Source: Methylococcaceae bacterium (GTDB taxonomy: Bacteria > Pseudomonadota > Gammaproteobacteria > Methylococcales > Methylomonadaceae). From it: a DNA stretch of 64,000 bases. Under the pieces are notes generated by a model that made no database searches, had not been told where the DNA came from, and worked only from the letters and a program-made list of their open reading frames with translations. Where the stretch lies: the NCBI GenBank assembly GCA_021647145.1, contig JAKIVF010000001.1:5794-69793 (forward strand), written 5' to 3'. This document shows positions 1-8,160 of the stretch, one piece after another. Numbering within the stretch: position 1 is the first letter of the stretch; the number at the start of each line of letters is the position of its first letter. The translations under genes and the position numbers were made by a program.

Positions 1-82
1 GAAGCAATGTCGCCTATAATAAACACGAGTGATTGTAAGCCTATTTTAAAAAAAATTCAATTTTCTAGGTTATAAGGTTAAG

Positions 83-109
83 TTTCAGTTTAGCTTTAAC
101 AAACTGAAA
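83..109. other. hairpin in the region before pcnB
   Basis: Perfect 9-bp inverted repeat: arms 83-91 and 101-109, with a 9-nt loop. No T-run follows on either strand, so it is not a standard terminator. The rest of bases 1-212 is AT-rich and holds no gene I can support; the gene upstream of pcnB lies outside the window. It could be the tail of an upstream terminator or part of the pcnB leader. Confidence 0.3.
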
Positions 110-212
110 TACCAATACTCTTTAGTTGGGATGGATTTACGCAAAGTGATATGATGTATCTTTCGTTTAATTATACTTAACAAAAATAGAAAAAAACAAA
201 AGGTATAAAATT

Positions 213-1586
213 ATTTTAAAATATTTTAAATCAATATTCAGTCCATCTGATAAGGCTAAATCAACAAAAGTACCAGATAAAAAAACTAAGAAGAATAAGC
301 AGGTTAAGATTTATTCTCGTTCAGAGCATACTATTTCACGAACACAAATTAGTGAGAATGCTCTAAAGGTTTTATATAGACTGAAAAATGCAGGGTATGA
401 AGCGTATCTAGTGGGTGGTTGTGTGCGTGATTTGTTACTAGGGTTAGAGCCTAAAGACTTTGATGTGGCGACAAATGCTAGTCCAGAACAAGTTAGAAAA
501 GCATTTCGTAATTGTCGGTTAATAGGTCGACGTTTTCGTTTGGCTCATGTCCATTTTGGAAGGGAGATTATTGAAGTTGCAACTTTTAGAAGCTCCGAAA
601 AAGGAAATGAAAATGACCAAAAGGTTCATGAGGATGGTCGTTTATTACGAGATAATGTTTTTGGAAATATAGAAGACGATGCTTGGCGTAGAGATTTTAC
701 GGTTAATGCTTTGTATTACAATATTCAGGATTTTTCTATAGTTGACTATACCAGCGGTATGGAGGATCACAAAGCAGGGGTTCTAAGGTTAATTGGTGAT
801 CCAATTACTCGTTACAGAGAAGATCCGGTTAGAATGCTCAGAGCAATAAGGTTTGCAGTTAAATTAGGGTTTACCTTGGATTCAGAATGTGAAAAGCTTA
901 TCTATGAATTAGCTCCTTTATTAGAGGGTATTCCTGCTTCAAGACTTTATGATGAAGCTTTAAAAATGTTTTTAACAGGAAAAGGACTGCAAACATTCGA
1001 AATGCTTCGACATTATGGTTTGTTTTCTGCGCTTTTTCCTCAATCTGAACAATGCTTAGCTATTGAAGAAAATGGTTTTCCCCGGTTATTTATTGCAAGA
1101 GCTTTAGAAAATTCAGATAACCGTATTACTGAAGGTAAGAGTGTTACCCCTTATTTTTTACTATCAGCTTTTCTATGGGAGCCAGTACAGACATTAGCAG
1201 GTGAAAAAATTAAAAAAGGCGATGATACTAATTTTGCACTTCAAAATGCTGCTAGCGATGTTTTATCAAAGCAGGTAAAGGCATTATCTATACCAAAACG
1301 AGTTACTCAATCGATGCGGGAAGTTTGGTTGTTACAGGGAAGATTCAGCAAACGAATGGGTGCAAGGCCTTTTCGCTTATTGGAGCATCCACGGTTTAGA
1401 GCTGCCTACGATTTTTTATTGTTACGTGCTGAAACCGGAGGCGCTGAAAAGGAACTGGCTGAATGGTGGACAAAATTTCAATTTGCAAATGATGTTGAGC
1501 AGAAGAAAATGGCTCGACCTCCAAGAAAGCAAAAAAAGAGAAAGAAAAAAATAGTCAAGCGAGCAACACCAAAGAATGATGGCTGA
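213..1586 (+). CDS. pcnB: poly(A) polymerase I, probable AUU start
   Basis: Adds 3' poly(A) tails to RNA and so promotes its decay; cytoplasmic. Starting at 213 gives 457 residues, close to the E. coli enzyme. The nucleotidyltransferase core has LVGGCVRD near 65-73, the metal-binding DFD at 82-84 and RRDF near 159-162. The tRNA-nucleotidyltransferase-type helix YREDPVRMLRAIRF lies at about 201-214, and the C-terminal tail is Lys/Arg-rich. The frame is open from a stop at 168-170, with no ATG, GTG or TTG before the GTG at 411. That GTG sits inside the glycine loop and cannot be the true start. Two ATT codons (210, 213) follow an AAAAGG Shine-Dalgarno sequence. E. coli pcnB is a known case of AUU initiation. 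From 213 the protein reads MLKYFKSIF, like other family N-termini. Its 3' end overlaps folK by 11 bases. Confidence 0.92.
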   Translation: MLKYFKSIFSPSDKAKSTKVPDKKTKKNKQVKIYSRSEHTISRTQISENALKVLYRLKNAGYEAYLVGGCVRDLLLGLEPKDFDVATNASPEQVRKAFRNCRLIGRRFRLAHVHFGREIIEVATFRSSEKGNENDQKVHEDGRLLRDNVFGNIEDDAWRRDFTVNALYYNIQDFSIVDYTSGMEDHKAGVLRLIGDPITRYREDPVRMLRAIRFAVKLGFTLDSECEKLIYELAPLLEGIPASRLYDEALKMFLTGKGLQTFEMLRHYGLFSALFPQSEQCLAIEENGFPRLFIARALENSDNRITEGKSVTPYFLLSAFLWEPVQTLAGEKIKKGDDTNFALQNAASDVLSKQVKALSIPKRVTQSMREVWLLQGRFSKRMGARPFRLLEHPRFRAAYDFLLLRAETGGAEKELAEWWTKFQFANDVEQKKMARPPRKQKKRKKKIVKRATPKNDG

Positions 1587-2064
1587 AGTATATATAGGGT
1601 TGGGCAGTAATCTTGAAAATCCAGCTGAACAAATCAGGCGAGCTAGAGTAGTTATTGCTAAGCAAGCAAATATTTCCGAGATTAATTTTTCAAGCTTGTA
1701 TAGTAGCCCTCCAATGGGGCCACAGGATCAGCCTGACTATGTTAATGCAGTAATGAGTGTTGGTACTGATTTATTTGCTATAGATATATTAAAAGTGTTA
1801 CAAAAAATTGAAAGTGATTTTGGACGCGTTAGAAAAGGCCAACGGTGGGGAGCGAGAATTTTAGACCTTGATTTGTTGTTATATGCAGACCAACAAATTA
1901 ATTTGCCAGATTTAATTGTTCCTCATATAGGGCTATCTGAAAGAGCATTTGTAATGTATCCATTAGCAGAAATAGCACCAGGAAATTTGCTGGTTCCAGG
2001 AAAAAAAACAATTAAACAATTGCTTACTAATTGTTCTTTGGATGGTTTAGAGAAGTTGGCGTAA
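1576..2064 (+). CDS. folK: 6-hydroxymethyl-7,8-dihydropterin pyrophosphokinase
   Basis: HPPK transfers pyrophosphate from ATP to 6-hydroxymethyl-7,8-dihydropterin in folate synthesis; cytoplasmic. The 162-residue length is typical. Visible motifs are YIGLGSN near the N-terminus, YVNAV near 55-59, and RWGARILDLDLLLY near 90-103 with the Mg-binding Asp pair at 97 and 99. Two ATGs are adjacent (1576, 1579) and either could be used. It overlaps the end of pcnB, the usual gammaproteobacterial order, and its TAA overlaps the panB ATG. Translation of pcnB, folK and panB is therefore probably coupled. Confidence 0.96.
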   Translation: MMAEVYIGLGSNLENPAEQIRRARVVIAKQANISEINFSSLYSSPPMGPQDQPDYVNAVMSVGTDLFAIDILKVLQKIESDFGRVRKGQRWGARILDLDLLLYADQQINLPDLIVPHIGLSERAFVMYPLAEIAPGNLLVPGKKTIKQLLTNCSLDGLEKLA

Positions 2065-2882
2065 TGGCTTTAATTGAAAATAAACTCGCACCTCAGGCTC
2101 TTTCAATACTTGATTTATTTGCAATGAAGCAGGCTGATGAAAAAATTAGCTGTTTAACGGCCTATGATGCAAGCTTTAGTTTACTGGTAGATCAGGCTGG
2201 AATTGATATTATATTAGTTGGTGATTCACTAGGAATGGTGGTTCAAGGTAAAGCAACGACAGTTCCTGTTTCTATAGATGAAATGGTTTATCACTCGCGA
2301 TGTGTGACTCATGTAAGAAAACGAGCATTTGTCATCTCTGACTTACCTTTTTTAAGTTATTCTTCAATTGATCTTGCTTTAATAAATGCAGCCAAGCTTA
2401 TGCAGCAGGGTGGCGCGCAGATGGTGAAACTTGAAGGTGCTCATGCTTCTATTATTGAATCTTTAGTTAATTTTGGAGTACCTGTTTGTGGACATTTAGG
2501 CTTGCTGCCACAATCTATTAATCAGTTAGGTAAATATAAAATTCAAGGAAAAAATGATCAAGATGCGGAGAAAATTATGGATGATGCAAAGCAAATTGAA
2601 CAAGCAGGTGCTAGCTTATTGGTTCTTGAGTGTGTTCCTTCAGGTTTGGCTGCAAAAATTTCAAAACAACTGAAGATACCTGTAATTGGTATTGGTGCAG
2701 GCCTAGCCTGTGATGGTCAGGTCTTGGTGCTGTATGATATGCTAGGAATCAGTCTAGGGGAGCGTCCAAAATTTTCTAAAAATTTTATGGAAACAGCGAC
2801 AGATATTGCTGGAGCTATTAGTCAATTTCATCAGTCAGTTAAGCAATCAGAATTTCCAACTTTTGACCATAGCTATTCATAG
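2064..2882 (+). CDS. panB: 3-methyl-2-oxobutanoate hydroxymethyltransferase
   Basis: Transfers the hydroxymethyl group of 5,10-methylene-THF to 2-oxoisovalerate to make ketopantoate, the first step toward pantothenate and CoA. From the ATG at 2064 it has 272 residues. Family landmarks are LVGDSLGMV (51-59, metal ligand D54), SDLPF with D93, VKLEGA with K122 and E124, GHLGLLPQS (143-151) and E189 in LVLECVP. The start is set by the TAATG overlap with folK; a longer TTG-initiated version from 2031 is less likely. panC follows after one base. Confidence 0.96.
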   Translation: MALIENKLAPQALSILDLFAMKQADEKISCLTAYDASFSLLVDQAGIDIILVGDSLGMVVQGKATTVPVSIDEMVYHSRCVTHVRKRAFVISDLPFLSYSSIDLALINAAKLMQQGGAQMVKLEGAHASIIESLVNFGVPVCGHLGLLPQSINQLGKYKIQGKNDQDAEKIMDDAKQIEQAGASLLVLECVPSGLAAKISKQLKIPVIGIGAGLACDGQVLVLYDMLGISLGERPKFSKNFMETATDIAGAISQFHQSVKQSEFPTFDHSYS

Positions 2883-2883
2883 T

Positions 2884-3726
2884 ATGCAAAAAGTGAGATC
2901 TATTGCTCAATTAAAGAAAAATCTTCATCAATGGCGCAAACAAAACCTAAGTATTGCTTTTGTCCCAACCATGGGTAACCTTCATGAAGGGCATATAAAA
3001 CTTGTTTTGGCTGCAAGAAAAAAAGCAGACAAAGTTGTTGTTAGTATATTTGTTAATCCAACTCAATTTGGTGTTGGCGAAGATTTTGAAAGTTACCCAA
3101 GGACAGAAGAGGATGATGAAATAAAACTAAAAGAAGCGTGCGCTGATTTGCTTTTTTTACCCTCTGTTCTTGAAATATATCCAGAAGCAATGGAAACTAT
3201 AGTGTCTGTTACTAAGTTATCAACAAGGCATTGTGGTAAAAGTCGACCAAATCATTTTAATGGCGTTGCTACTATAGTTGTTAAATTGCTCAATATGGTT
3301 CAGCCTGACATAGCTTTTTTTGGGGAAAAGGATTTTCAGCAGTTGGCAATAATACGAAAAATGGTGAATGATCTAAATATTTCTTGTGAAATAATTGGAG
3401 TTGAAACAGAAAGAGAATTAGACGGCTTAGCAATGAGTTCTCGAAATAATTATTTAACAGAAAGTGAAAGAAAAATAGCGCCAAAGTTATATCATTCTAT
3501 TTGTAAGGCGCGAGAAAATGTTCTTCTTGGCGTGAAAGATTTAAAAGTAATTGAGAAAGAGCAGTATGATTACCTGGCATCTTTAGGTTTCGTTGTGGAT
3601 TATTTTTCTATTTGTAGATGCGATAATTTGCAGCCCGCCAAAGTCAGTGATAATGAAATAGTTATTCTAGTTGCTGCTAAACTCGGAAAGCCCCGTTTAA
3701 TTGATAATATTTATTTTTCTAGATAG
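2884..3726 (+). CDS. panC: pantothenate synthetase
   Basis: ATP-dependent condensation of pantoate with beta-alanine to give pantothenate. It has 280 residues from the ATG at 2884. The nucleotidyltransferase fold is marked by PTMGNLHEGH (28-37, the HIGH-type ATP site), GEKDFQQL near 150 and the KMSKS-like AMSSRN near 190. An in-frame extension into panB from 2806 is not needed and does not match family length. It forms a tight unit with panB; panD comes 2 kb later, after an unrelated channel gene. Confidence 0.96.
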   Translation: MQKVRSIAQLKKNLHQWRKQNLSIAFVPTMGNLHEGHIKLVLAARKKADKVVVSIFVNPTQFGVGEDFESYPRTEEDDEIKLKEACADLLFLPSVLEIYPEAMETIVSVTKLSTRHCGKSRPNHFNGVATIVVKLLNMVQPDIAFFGEKDFQQLAIIRKMVNDLNISCEIIGVETERELDGLAMSSRNNYLTESERKIAPKLYHSICKARENVLLGVKDLKVIEKEQYDYLASLGFVVDYFSICRCDNLQPAKVSDNEIVILVAAKLGKPRLIDNIYFSR

Positions 3727-3775
3727 GCTTTAATAACTTTCACAACACGCAAGAACACGATTTAAAAAATAATTC

Positions 3776-5623
3776 ATGAAAGTTTTATCATTTTTATTCA
3801 TATTACTGCTGAGTGTTACAGTATTTTCAGCACCCACCCCATCACAAAAAAAGATAGAAAGGTTTGTTGATGCGTTAAAAAATATTAATTCACAACTGTC
3901 CCTTGTAAGTAGCGAAAGGGATATTAATACTCTGTTAGAGAGAAAAATTGATGTTTTAGATAAATTGCTTGCTCAGCTAAAGCTTGAAGAGGTAGATCAG
4001 TTGCCACCAGCCAACCTTGGGAGAAATATTGACCTGCTGGAGTCTCGGATTAAATTAAATAAGGAAAGAAACAACCTTATTGCTGCACAGCGAGATCAAA
4101 TTAAGTTGGCAGAGCATAAAGTTAATTTGGCAATAAAAAAATATCTAGAATACTTAATTAAAGTATCAAAAAACTATCAGAGTATAGAGTCTATTGTCGG
4201 TCGATCTCAACACTTGCTAGATAAAAGCAGAAAAAAATCGAAAAAAATTGTTTTGCCCGAAGTAACTAGTGAAAGTAGTGTTTTTTTTGAGTTGAAAAGT
4301 AATTATCAGCGCTATAAGCAGACAAATGAAAGCTATCAGGATATTCTGAAATATGTTATCAGTAATCCTAGAAAAATATCTTCTGTCCATTGGTTTCAAG
4401 AGTTTTCCCTGTTGTCTGCAATTTCATATATAAATCACTTTGATTTTATCCGTCCAGTTAACTATAAACTAGCTCCTTTTAAAGTAGATGTGGGTGGGAT
4501 AGTTCTCTCATTTATTATTTATTTTCTGGTTTATTTTTGTTACCCCTTTATTTTTAAATTCACTAGCTGGTGTGTTGAAAATTATGTGATTGATGAGAAA
4601 GCTGAGCAACAGGAGATGATTTATCATGAAATAAGAAAGCCTATTAGGGCTTTACTCATCTTTTTTGGGCTTAATTTAGGGACATATGCTTTTTTTTATA
4701 AAACAGATTATCGCTCGTCTTTAGAAGGGTTCTCTTTTATTGTTTACAGTATTATTCTTATTTGGCTGATTTTTAAGTTTATAGATAGCCTTGTTCTAGT
4801 TCAGATTCAAAAGCTATCAAAGGCTAATATTCAGTTAAGAAAAGAGCTATTTAACCTTGGGGTGCAAACCTCAAAAGGATTGGTTATTATGTTTTTTTTA
4901 GCTCTTGGTCTTAACCATTTTGGTATTAGTCTGACTGCAATAATGTCGACACTGGGGGTTGGTGGGCTTGCATTTGCTTTGGCTGCCAAGGACACGCTTT
5001 CGAATTTATTTGGTGGAATGACCATCTTGTTTGATAATGTTTTTAAAATGGGTGATTGGGTTAAGGTCGGTGATGTGGAAGGGACTGTGGCAGAAATTGG
5101 ATTACGAAGTACCACCGTTCGAACTTTTGATAATGCCTTAATTACGATACCCAATTCATTGGTTTCGGTCTCGAGTGTGATGAACTGGAATCGTCGTGCT
5201 GTTGGGCGCCGAATAAAAATGTACATTAGCGTGACTTATGAAAGTGATATGGAAAATCTACGAAAGGGGGTAGAGGATATTAGGAATATGCTCAAAGTAC
5301 ATCCTGATATTGCAAACCCTGAGCATAAACATGCGATCAAAATGATGGGGTTTAAGAAGTTTATGTCGAAAGAAGATACTCAAGGTATAAAATCGAATCA
5401 GTTGGTTTTTGTAGATAGATACAATGATTTTTCTATTGATATATTGTTTTATTGTTTTACTAGAACGGTTAATTGGGTGGAGTGGTTAGCCGTTAAAGAA
5501 GATGTGCTCTACAAGATTGCAGAAATATTAAAAAAAAATCATTTAGAATTTGCTTATCCTACGCAAGTAAGAATTCATCGGGAAGAGAGTGCTCGAGATG
5601 TCGCTAGTAGTGCTTTTAAATAA
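3776..5623 (+). CDS. MscS-family mechanosensitive ion channel with periplasmic N-domain
   Basis: Large small-conductance mechanosensitive channel homologue of 615 residues, expected in the inner membrane as an osmotic release valve. A signal-like segment (1-19) is followed by a helix-rich, Lys-rich periplasmic region (about 20-235). Membrane segments lie near 240-262, 290-308, 318-342 and 365-385. The pore helix (about 388-413) has the Gly/Ala-rich GGLAFALAAKDTLSNLFGG pattern. The cytoplasmic MscS beta domain follows with GDWVKVGDVEGTVAEIGLR near 426-444 and ITIPN near 456-460. It sits between panC and panD with 49- and 176-base gaps, so co-transcription is possible but no shared function is implied. 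No strong Shine-Dalgarno precedes the ATG. Confidence 0.9.
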   Translation: MKVLSFLFILLLSVTVFSAPTPSQKKIERFVDALKNINSQLSLVSSERDINTLLERKIDVLDKLLAQLKLEEVDQLPPANLGRNIDLLESRIKLNKERNNLIAAQRDQIKLAEHKVNLAIKKYLEYLIKVSKNYQSIESIVGRSQHLLDKSRKKSKKIVLPEVTSESSVFFELKSNYQRYKQTNESYQDILKYVISNPRKISSVHWFQEFSLLSAISYINHFDFIRPVNYKLAPFKVDVGGIVLSFIIYFLVYFCYPFIFKFTSWCVENYVIDEKAEQQEMIYHEIRKPIRALLIFFGLNLGTYAFFYKTDYRSSLEGFSFIVYSIILIWLIFKFIDSLVLVQIQKLSKANIQLRKELFNLGVQTSKGLVIMFFLALGLNHFGISLTAIMSTLGVGGLAFALAAKDTLSNLFGGMTILFDNVFKMGDWVKVGDVEGTVAEIGLRSTTVRTFDNALITIPNSLVSVSSVMNWNRRAVGRRIKMYISVTYESDMENLRKGVEDIRNMLKVHPDIANPEHKHAIKMMGFKKFMSKEDTQGIKSNQLVFVDRYNDFSIDILFYCFTRTVNWVEWLAVKEDVLYKIAEILKKNHLEFAYPTQVRIHREESARDVASSAFK

Positions 5624-5638
5624 AGTTGAGTTTTTTAT

Positions 5639-5755
5639 AAAGGAAGTAATCGAGAATTAAAGTCTAAAATTACAGAGCAGTAGATGTGGAAACCTCGTTT
5701 AAGTAAGTCCTGGTTAGCAGCTTTACCATACTAAGATAATTTGAAAGGAAGTAAT
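5639..5755 (+). repeat. 12-bp direct repeat pair upstream of panD
   Basis: The 12-mer AAAGGAAGTAAT occurs at 5639-5650 and again at 5744-5755, 105 bases apart, in the gap between the channel gene and panD. Each copy contains a good Shine-Dalgarno core. The second lies 6 bases upstream of an in-frame TTG (5758) that could lengthen PanD by 14 residues. It may be chance or a small duplication. Confidence 0.35.
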
Positions 5756-5799
5756 AATTGGGGCATAATACTCGACCACATAGCCATCTAAGAACTAAT

Positions 5800-6180
5800 A
5801 TGCAAATTACCATGCTTAAAGCAAAATTACACAGAGCCACAGTAACCCATTCAGAATTGGGTTATGAGGGGTCGTGTGCTATAGATGGCAAAATTCTTGA
5901 TTTTTCAGGAATTAGAGAGTACGAGCAAATTCAAATATATAATATCAATACAGGTGGGCGTTTTACTACCTACGCTATTAGAGCTGAAGAAAGCTCTGGG
6001 ATTTTTTCTGTTAACGGAGCGGCTGCTCGTCTTGCATGCCAAGGTGATCTGATTATTGTGTGCGCGTTTGCTGAATTTGATGAACATGAAATGAAAAATT
6101 ACAAACCAACTTTGGTTTATTTTAACGAACAAAATGAGATAACTCATTCTAGTCATTCTATCTCTGTTCAAGTCGCATAA
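5800..6180 (+). CDS. panD: aspartate 1-decarboxylase proenzyme
   Basis: Makes beta-alanine for PanC. From the ATG at 5800 the product is 126 residues, the same as E. coli. The self-cleavage site is present: Y22-E23-G24-S25, where Ser25 becomes the pyruvoyl group. R54, T57 and Y58 and the SVNGAAA segment are conserved. The start at 5800 aligns with the family N-terminus (MxxTMLxxKLHRA) but has a weak Shine-Dalgarno. An in-frame TTG at 5758 has a better one and would add 14 residues ([14 protein letters not shown]). The internal ATG at 5812 is less likely. It completes the pantothenate set, though separated from panBC. Confidence 0.94.
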   Translation: MQITMLKAKLHRATVTHSELGYEGSCAIDGKILDFSGIREYEQIQIYNINTGGRFTTYAIRAEESSGIFSVNGAAARLACQGDLIIVCAFAEFDEHEMKNYKPTLVYFNEQNEITHSSHSISVQVA

Positions 6181-6334
6181 CCTATTGGAATAAGTCCCTT
6201 AACTTAAGCTTCCTTCTTTACTAATCATAGTTATACTTTGCTCAGTCACGGGCGTGAATTCCAAGTTTTGTTGGGATGTTTTGATATAAAATTCTGCTAG
6301 AAAATGAGACAGGTAATTATCGGTTTTTATGTCC

Positions 6335-6364
6335 TTTATCAGGCTCTATCTTGAGCCTGATAAA
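6335..6364. terminator. hairpin between convergent panD and rpmG
   Basis: Perfect 12-bp inverted repeat (arms 6335-6346 and 6353-6364) with a 6-nt loop, flanked by T and A residues. It lies between the 3' ends of panD and rpmG, where a bidirectional terminator is expected. It lacks a long T-run, so termination strength is uncertain. Confidence 0.55.
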
Positions 6365-6376
6365 CTTAGAAGAAGG

Positions 6377-6532
6377 TTATTTAATTTTTGCTTCTTTATA
6401 CATAACATGCTTCCGGGCCACAGGATCATATTTTTTGATCTCCATTTTTTCTGGCATGGTTCTTTTGTTTTTGGTTGTGGTATAGAAGTGACCGTTACCT
6501 TCTGAAGATACTAATTTAATTTTATCGCGCAT
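6377..6532 (-). CDS. rpmG: 50S ribosomal protein L33
   Basis: A 51-residue large-subunit ribosomal protein. The translation begins [20 protein letters not shown], continues with KNKRT and ends YKEAKIK. It matches E. coli L33 almost residue for residue apart from a shorter N-terminus. It is the Cys-free type, without a zinc ribbon. The start has an AAGGAG Shine-Dalgarno 7 bases upstream. It follows rpmB by 12 bases on the same strand, the usual rpmB-rpmG operon. Confidence 0.96.
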   Translation of the reverse strand: MRDKIKLVSSEGNGHFYTTTKNKRTMPEKMEIKKYDPVARKHVMYKEAKIK

Positions 6533-6544
6533 TGTATTGTCTCC

Positions 6545-6781
6545 TTAAACTTTTTGGCCAGATTTACGTATATCTGCAAGAACTACATCAATTCCTTTTT
6601 TATCAATAATCCGCATTCCTTTTGTGGATAGTCTTAATCGTATCCACCGATTTTCACTTTCAACCCAAAATTTATGGTGATGAAGATTAGGATTGAATCG
6701 TCTTTTCGTTCTATTATTTGCGTGTGATACGTTATTTCCAGAAACAGGTCGCTTTCCTGTAACTTGACATACTTTGGACAT
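6545..6781 (-). CDS. rpmB: 50S ribosomal protein L28
   Basis: A 78-residue ribosomal protein starting [12 protein letters not shown], the standard L28 N-terminus, followed by GNNVSHANN and TKRRFNPN. It is basic throughout and of normal family length. It is the first gene of the rpmB-rpmG pair and diverges from gshB across a 131-base AT-rich gap that should hold both promoters. The ATG follows a plausible GAGGTAAT Shine-Dalgarno on the minus strand. Confidence 0.97.
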   Translation of the reverse strand: MSKVCQVTGKRPVSGNNVSHANNRTKRRFNPNLHHHKFWVESENRWIRLRLSTKGMRIIDKKGIDVVLADIRKSGQKV

Positions 6782-6912
6782 GATTACCTCTGTCGTGCCT
6801 TGAATTCAAAAAGTTAGCCGACCTTTATACCAAAAAAACAGAGAAAGGTAAATAACAATGATGAAATAAATTTGGTAGAATCATTTATATTTATAAAATT
6901 TTGAGGCTATAA

Positions 6913-7872
6913 ATGGCTATAAAACTCGGCATGGTCATGGATTCCATTGATCTTATCAATATTAATAAAGACACCAGTTTTGCTATGCTTTTGGAAGCAC
7001 AATCAAGAAGCTGGGAACTCCATTATATGGAGCTTAATGATCTGTATCTGGATAATGGGCTTCCTTTTGCAAGAACCAGAACATTAAAAGTCCAAAGAGA
7101 TAAAAAAAAATGGTATCAATTTATTGAGGAGAGGGATATTTCTTTGGATCAATTAGATACAATTATTATGCGCAAAGATCCCCCGTTTAATCAGGAATAT
7201 ATATATGCAACTTATTTATTAGAACAGGCAGAGCGAATGGGTGTGTATGTAGTTAATAAGCCACAGTCCCTAAGAGATGCCAATGAAAAACTTTTTACTG
7301 CCTGGTTTCCGCAATGTTGTGCAGAAACCTTAGTTGCCAGAGAACCTCAGCGATTTAAAAGTTTTTTGAAACAATATAAAGAAATTATTTTAAAACCTTT
7401 AGATGGAATGGGAGGGACTTCGATTTTTCATATTCGTGAAAATGATCCAAATCTTAATGTAATTCTTGAAATAATGACTGAATATTCCACACGTTTTATC
7501 ATGGCTCAACGCTATCTCCCTGAAATAAAACACGGAGATAAGCGTATTTTACTAGTCAATGGAGAACCTATAGCCTATGCTTTAGCTCGTATACCTACAA
7601 AAGGTGAAACACGGGGTAATCTTGCTGCTGGAGGTAGGGCAGAAGGACGCGAACTGACAGAAAGAGATCTTTGGATAGCTAAGCAAGTGGGGCCGACACT
7701 AAAAAAGAAAGGATTAGTTTTTGTTGGTATTGATGTTATTGGTGACTATTTAACTGAAATAAACGTGACTAGTCCAACTTGTGTTCAAGAATTAGATAAA
7801 GAATATGGACTTAATATAAGTGGGCAACTTATGAATCATATTGAAAGTGAGTTAAAAAGCAGAAATAAATAA
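6913..7872 (+). CDS. gshB: glutathione synthetase
   Basis: ATP-dependent ligation of gamma-glutamylcysteine and glycine. The 319 residues form a prokaryotic GshB with ATP-grasp fold. Motifs are MRKDPPF (86-92), the flexible Gly-rich loop KPLDGMGGTS (161-170), RGNLAAGG (234-241), VGIDVIG (271-277) and EINVTSPT (282-289), the last carrying metal and substrate contacts. A GAGG Shine-Dalgarno precedes the ATG. It heads the gshB-tonB-yqgE-ruvX cluster known from pseudomonads and relatives. Confidence 0.97.
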   Translation: MAIKLGMVMDSIDLININKDTSFAMLLEAQSRSWELHYMELNDLYLDNGLPFARTRTLKVQRDKKKWYQFIEERDISLDQLDTIIMRKDPPFNQEYIYATYLLEQAERMGVYVVNKPQSLRDANEKLFTAWFPQCCAETLVAREPQRFKSFLKQYKEIILKPLDGMGGTSIFHIRENDPNLNVILEIMTEYSTRFIMAQRYLPEIKHGDKRILLVNGEPIAYALARIPTKGETRGNLAAGGRAEGRELTERDLWIAKQVGPTLKKKGLVFVGIDVIGDYLTEINVTSPTCVQELDKEYGLNISGQLMNHIESELKSRNK

Positions 7873-8160
7873 ATTTTTAGTTTTAAGAAATATAATATAT
7901 TTGAGCAAGGGAGCCTTGGCGCATTAAATTGTATATGATGCAAAGAAGAAGTAAAAAAACCTTCGGTCGAGCCAAGTACAGCGGATCATCATAAGCATCT
8001 ATTTGGAGCAAAATAAGTGATAGAAGACACCGTAAAAACTTGAATGAAGTATATAATATAAATTGTATTTGAAGTATCAGTACTTGTCTTTTCGTATTTT
8101 AGACCCATAGTGGATGAAACGATAAATTATGATACTTTCGCTAACTATAGAGCTTTAATA
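7873..8160. other. intergenic gap between gshB and the TonB-like gene
   Basis: About 290 bases of AT-rich sequence. I see a short palindrome (CAAGG-GAG-CCTTG, 7906-7918) and a 19-codon basic reading frame without a Shine-Dalgarno (from about 7936), neither convincing. No tRNA or clear promoter. The in-frame GTG at 8110 is an alternative, weaker start for the next gene. Confidence 0.4.

Noticed and set aside
1360..1554. 64-codon frame inside pcnB
   Set aside because: Out-of-frame shadow of pcnB with no supporting signal.
4831..5226. 131-codon minus-strand frame inside the MscS-type gene
   Set aside because: Antisense to the best-conserved part of the channel, with no promoter or Shine-Dalgarno.
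7936..7998. Short basic frame MMQRRSKKTFGRAKYSGSS between gshB and the TonB-like gene
   Set aside because: 19 codons, no Shine-Dalgarno and no known match; most likely chance.
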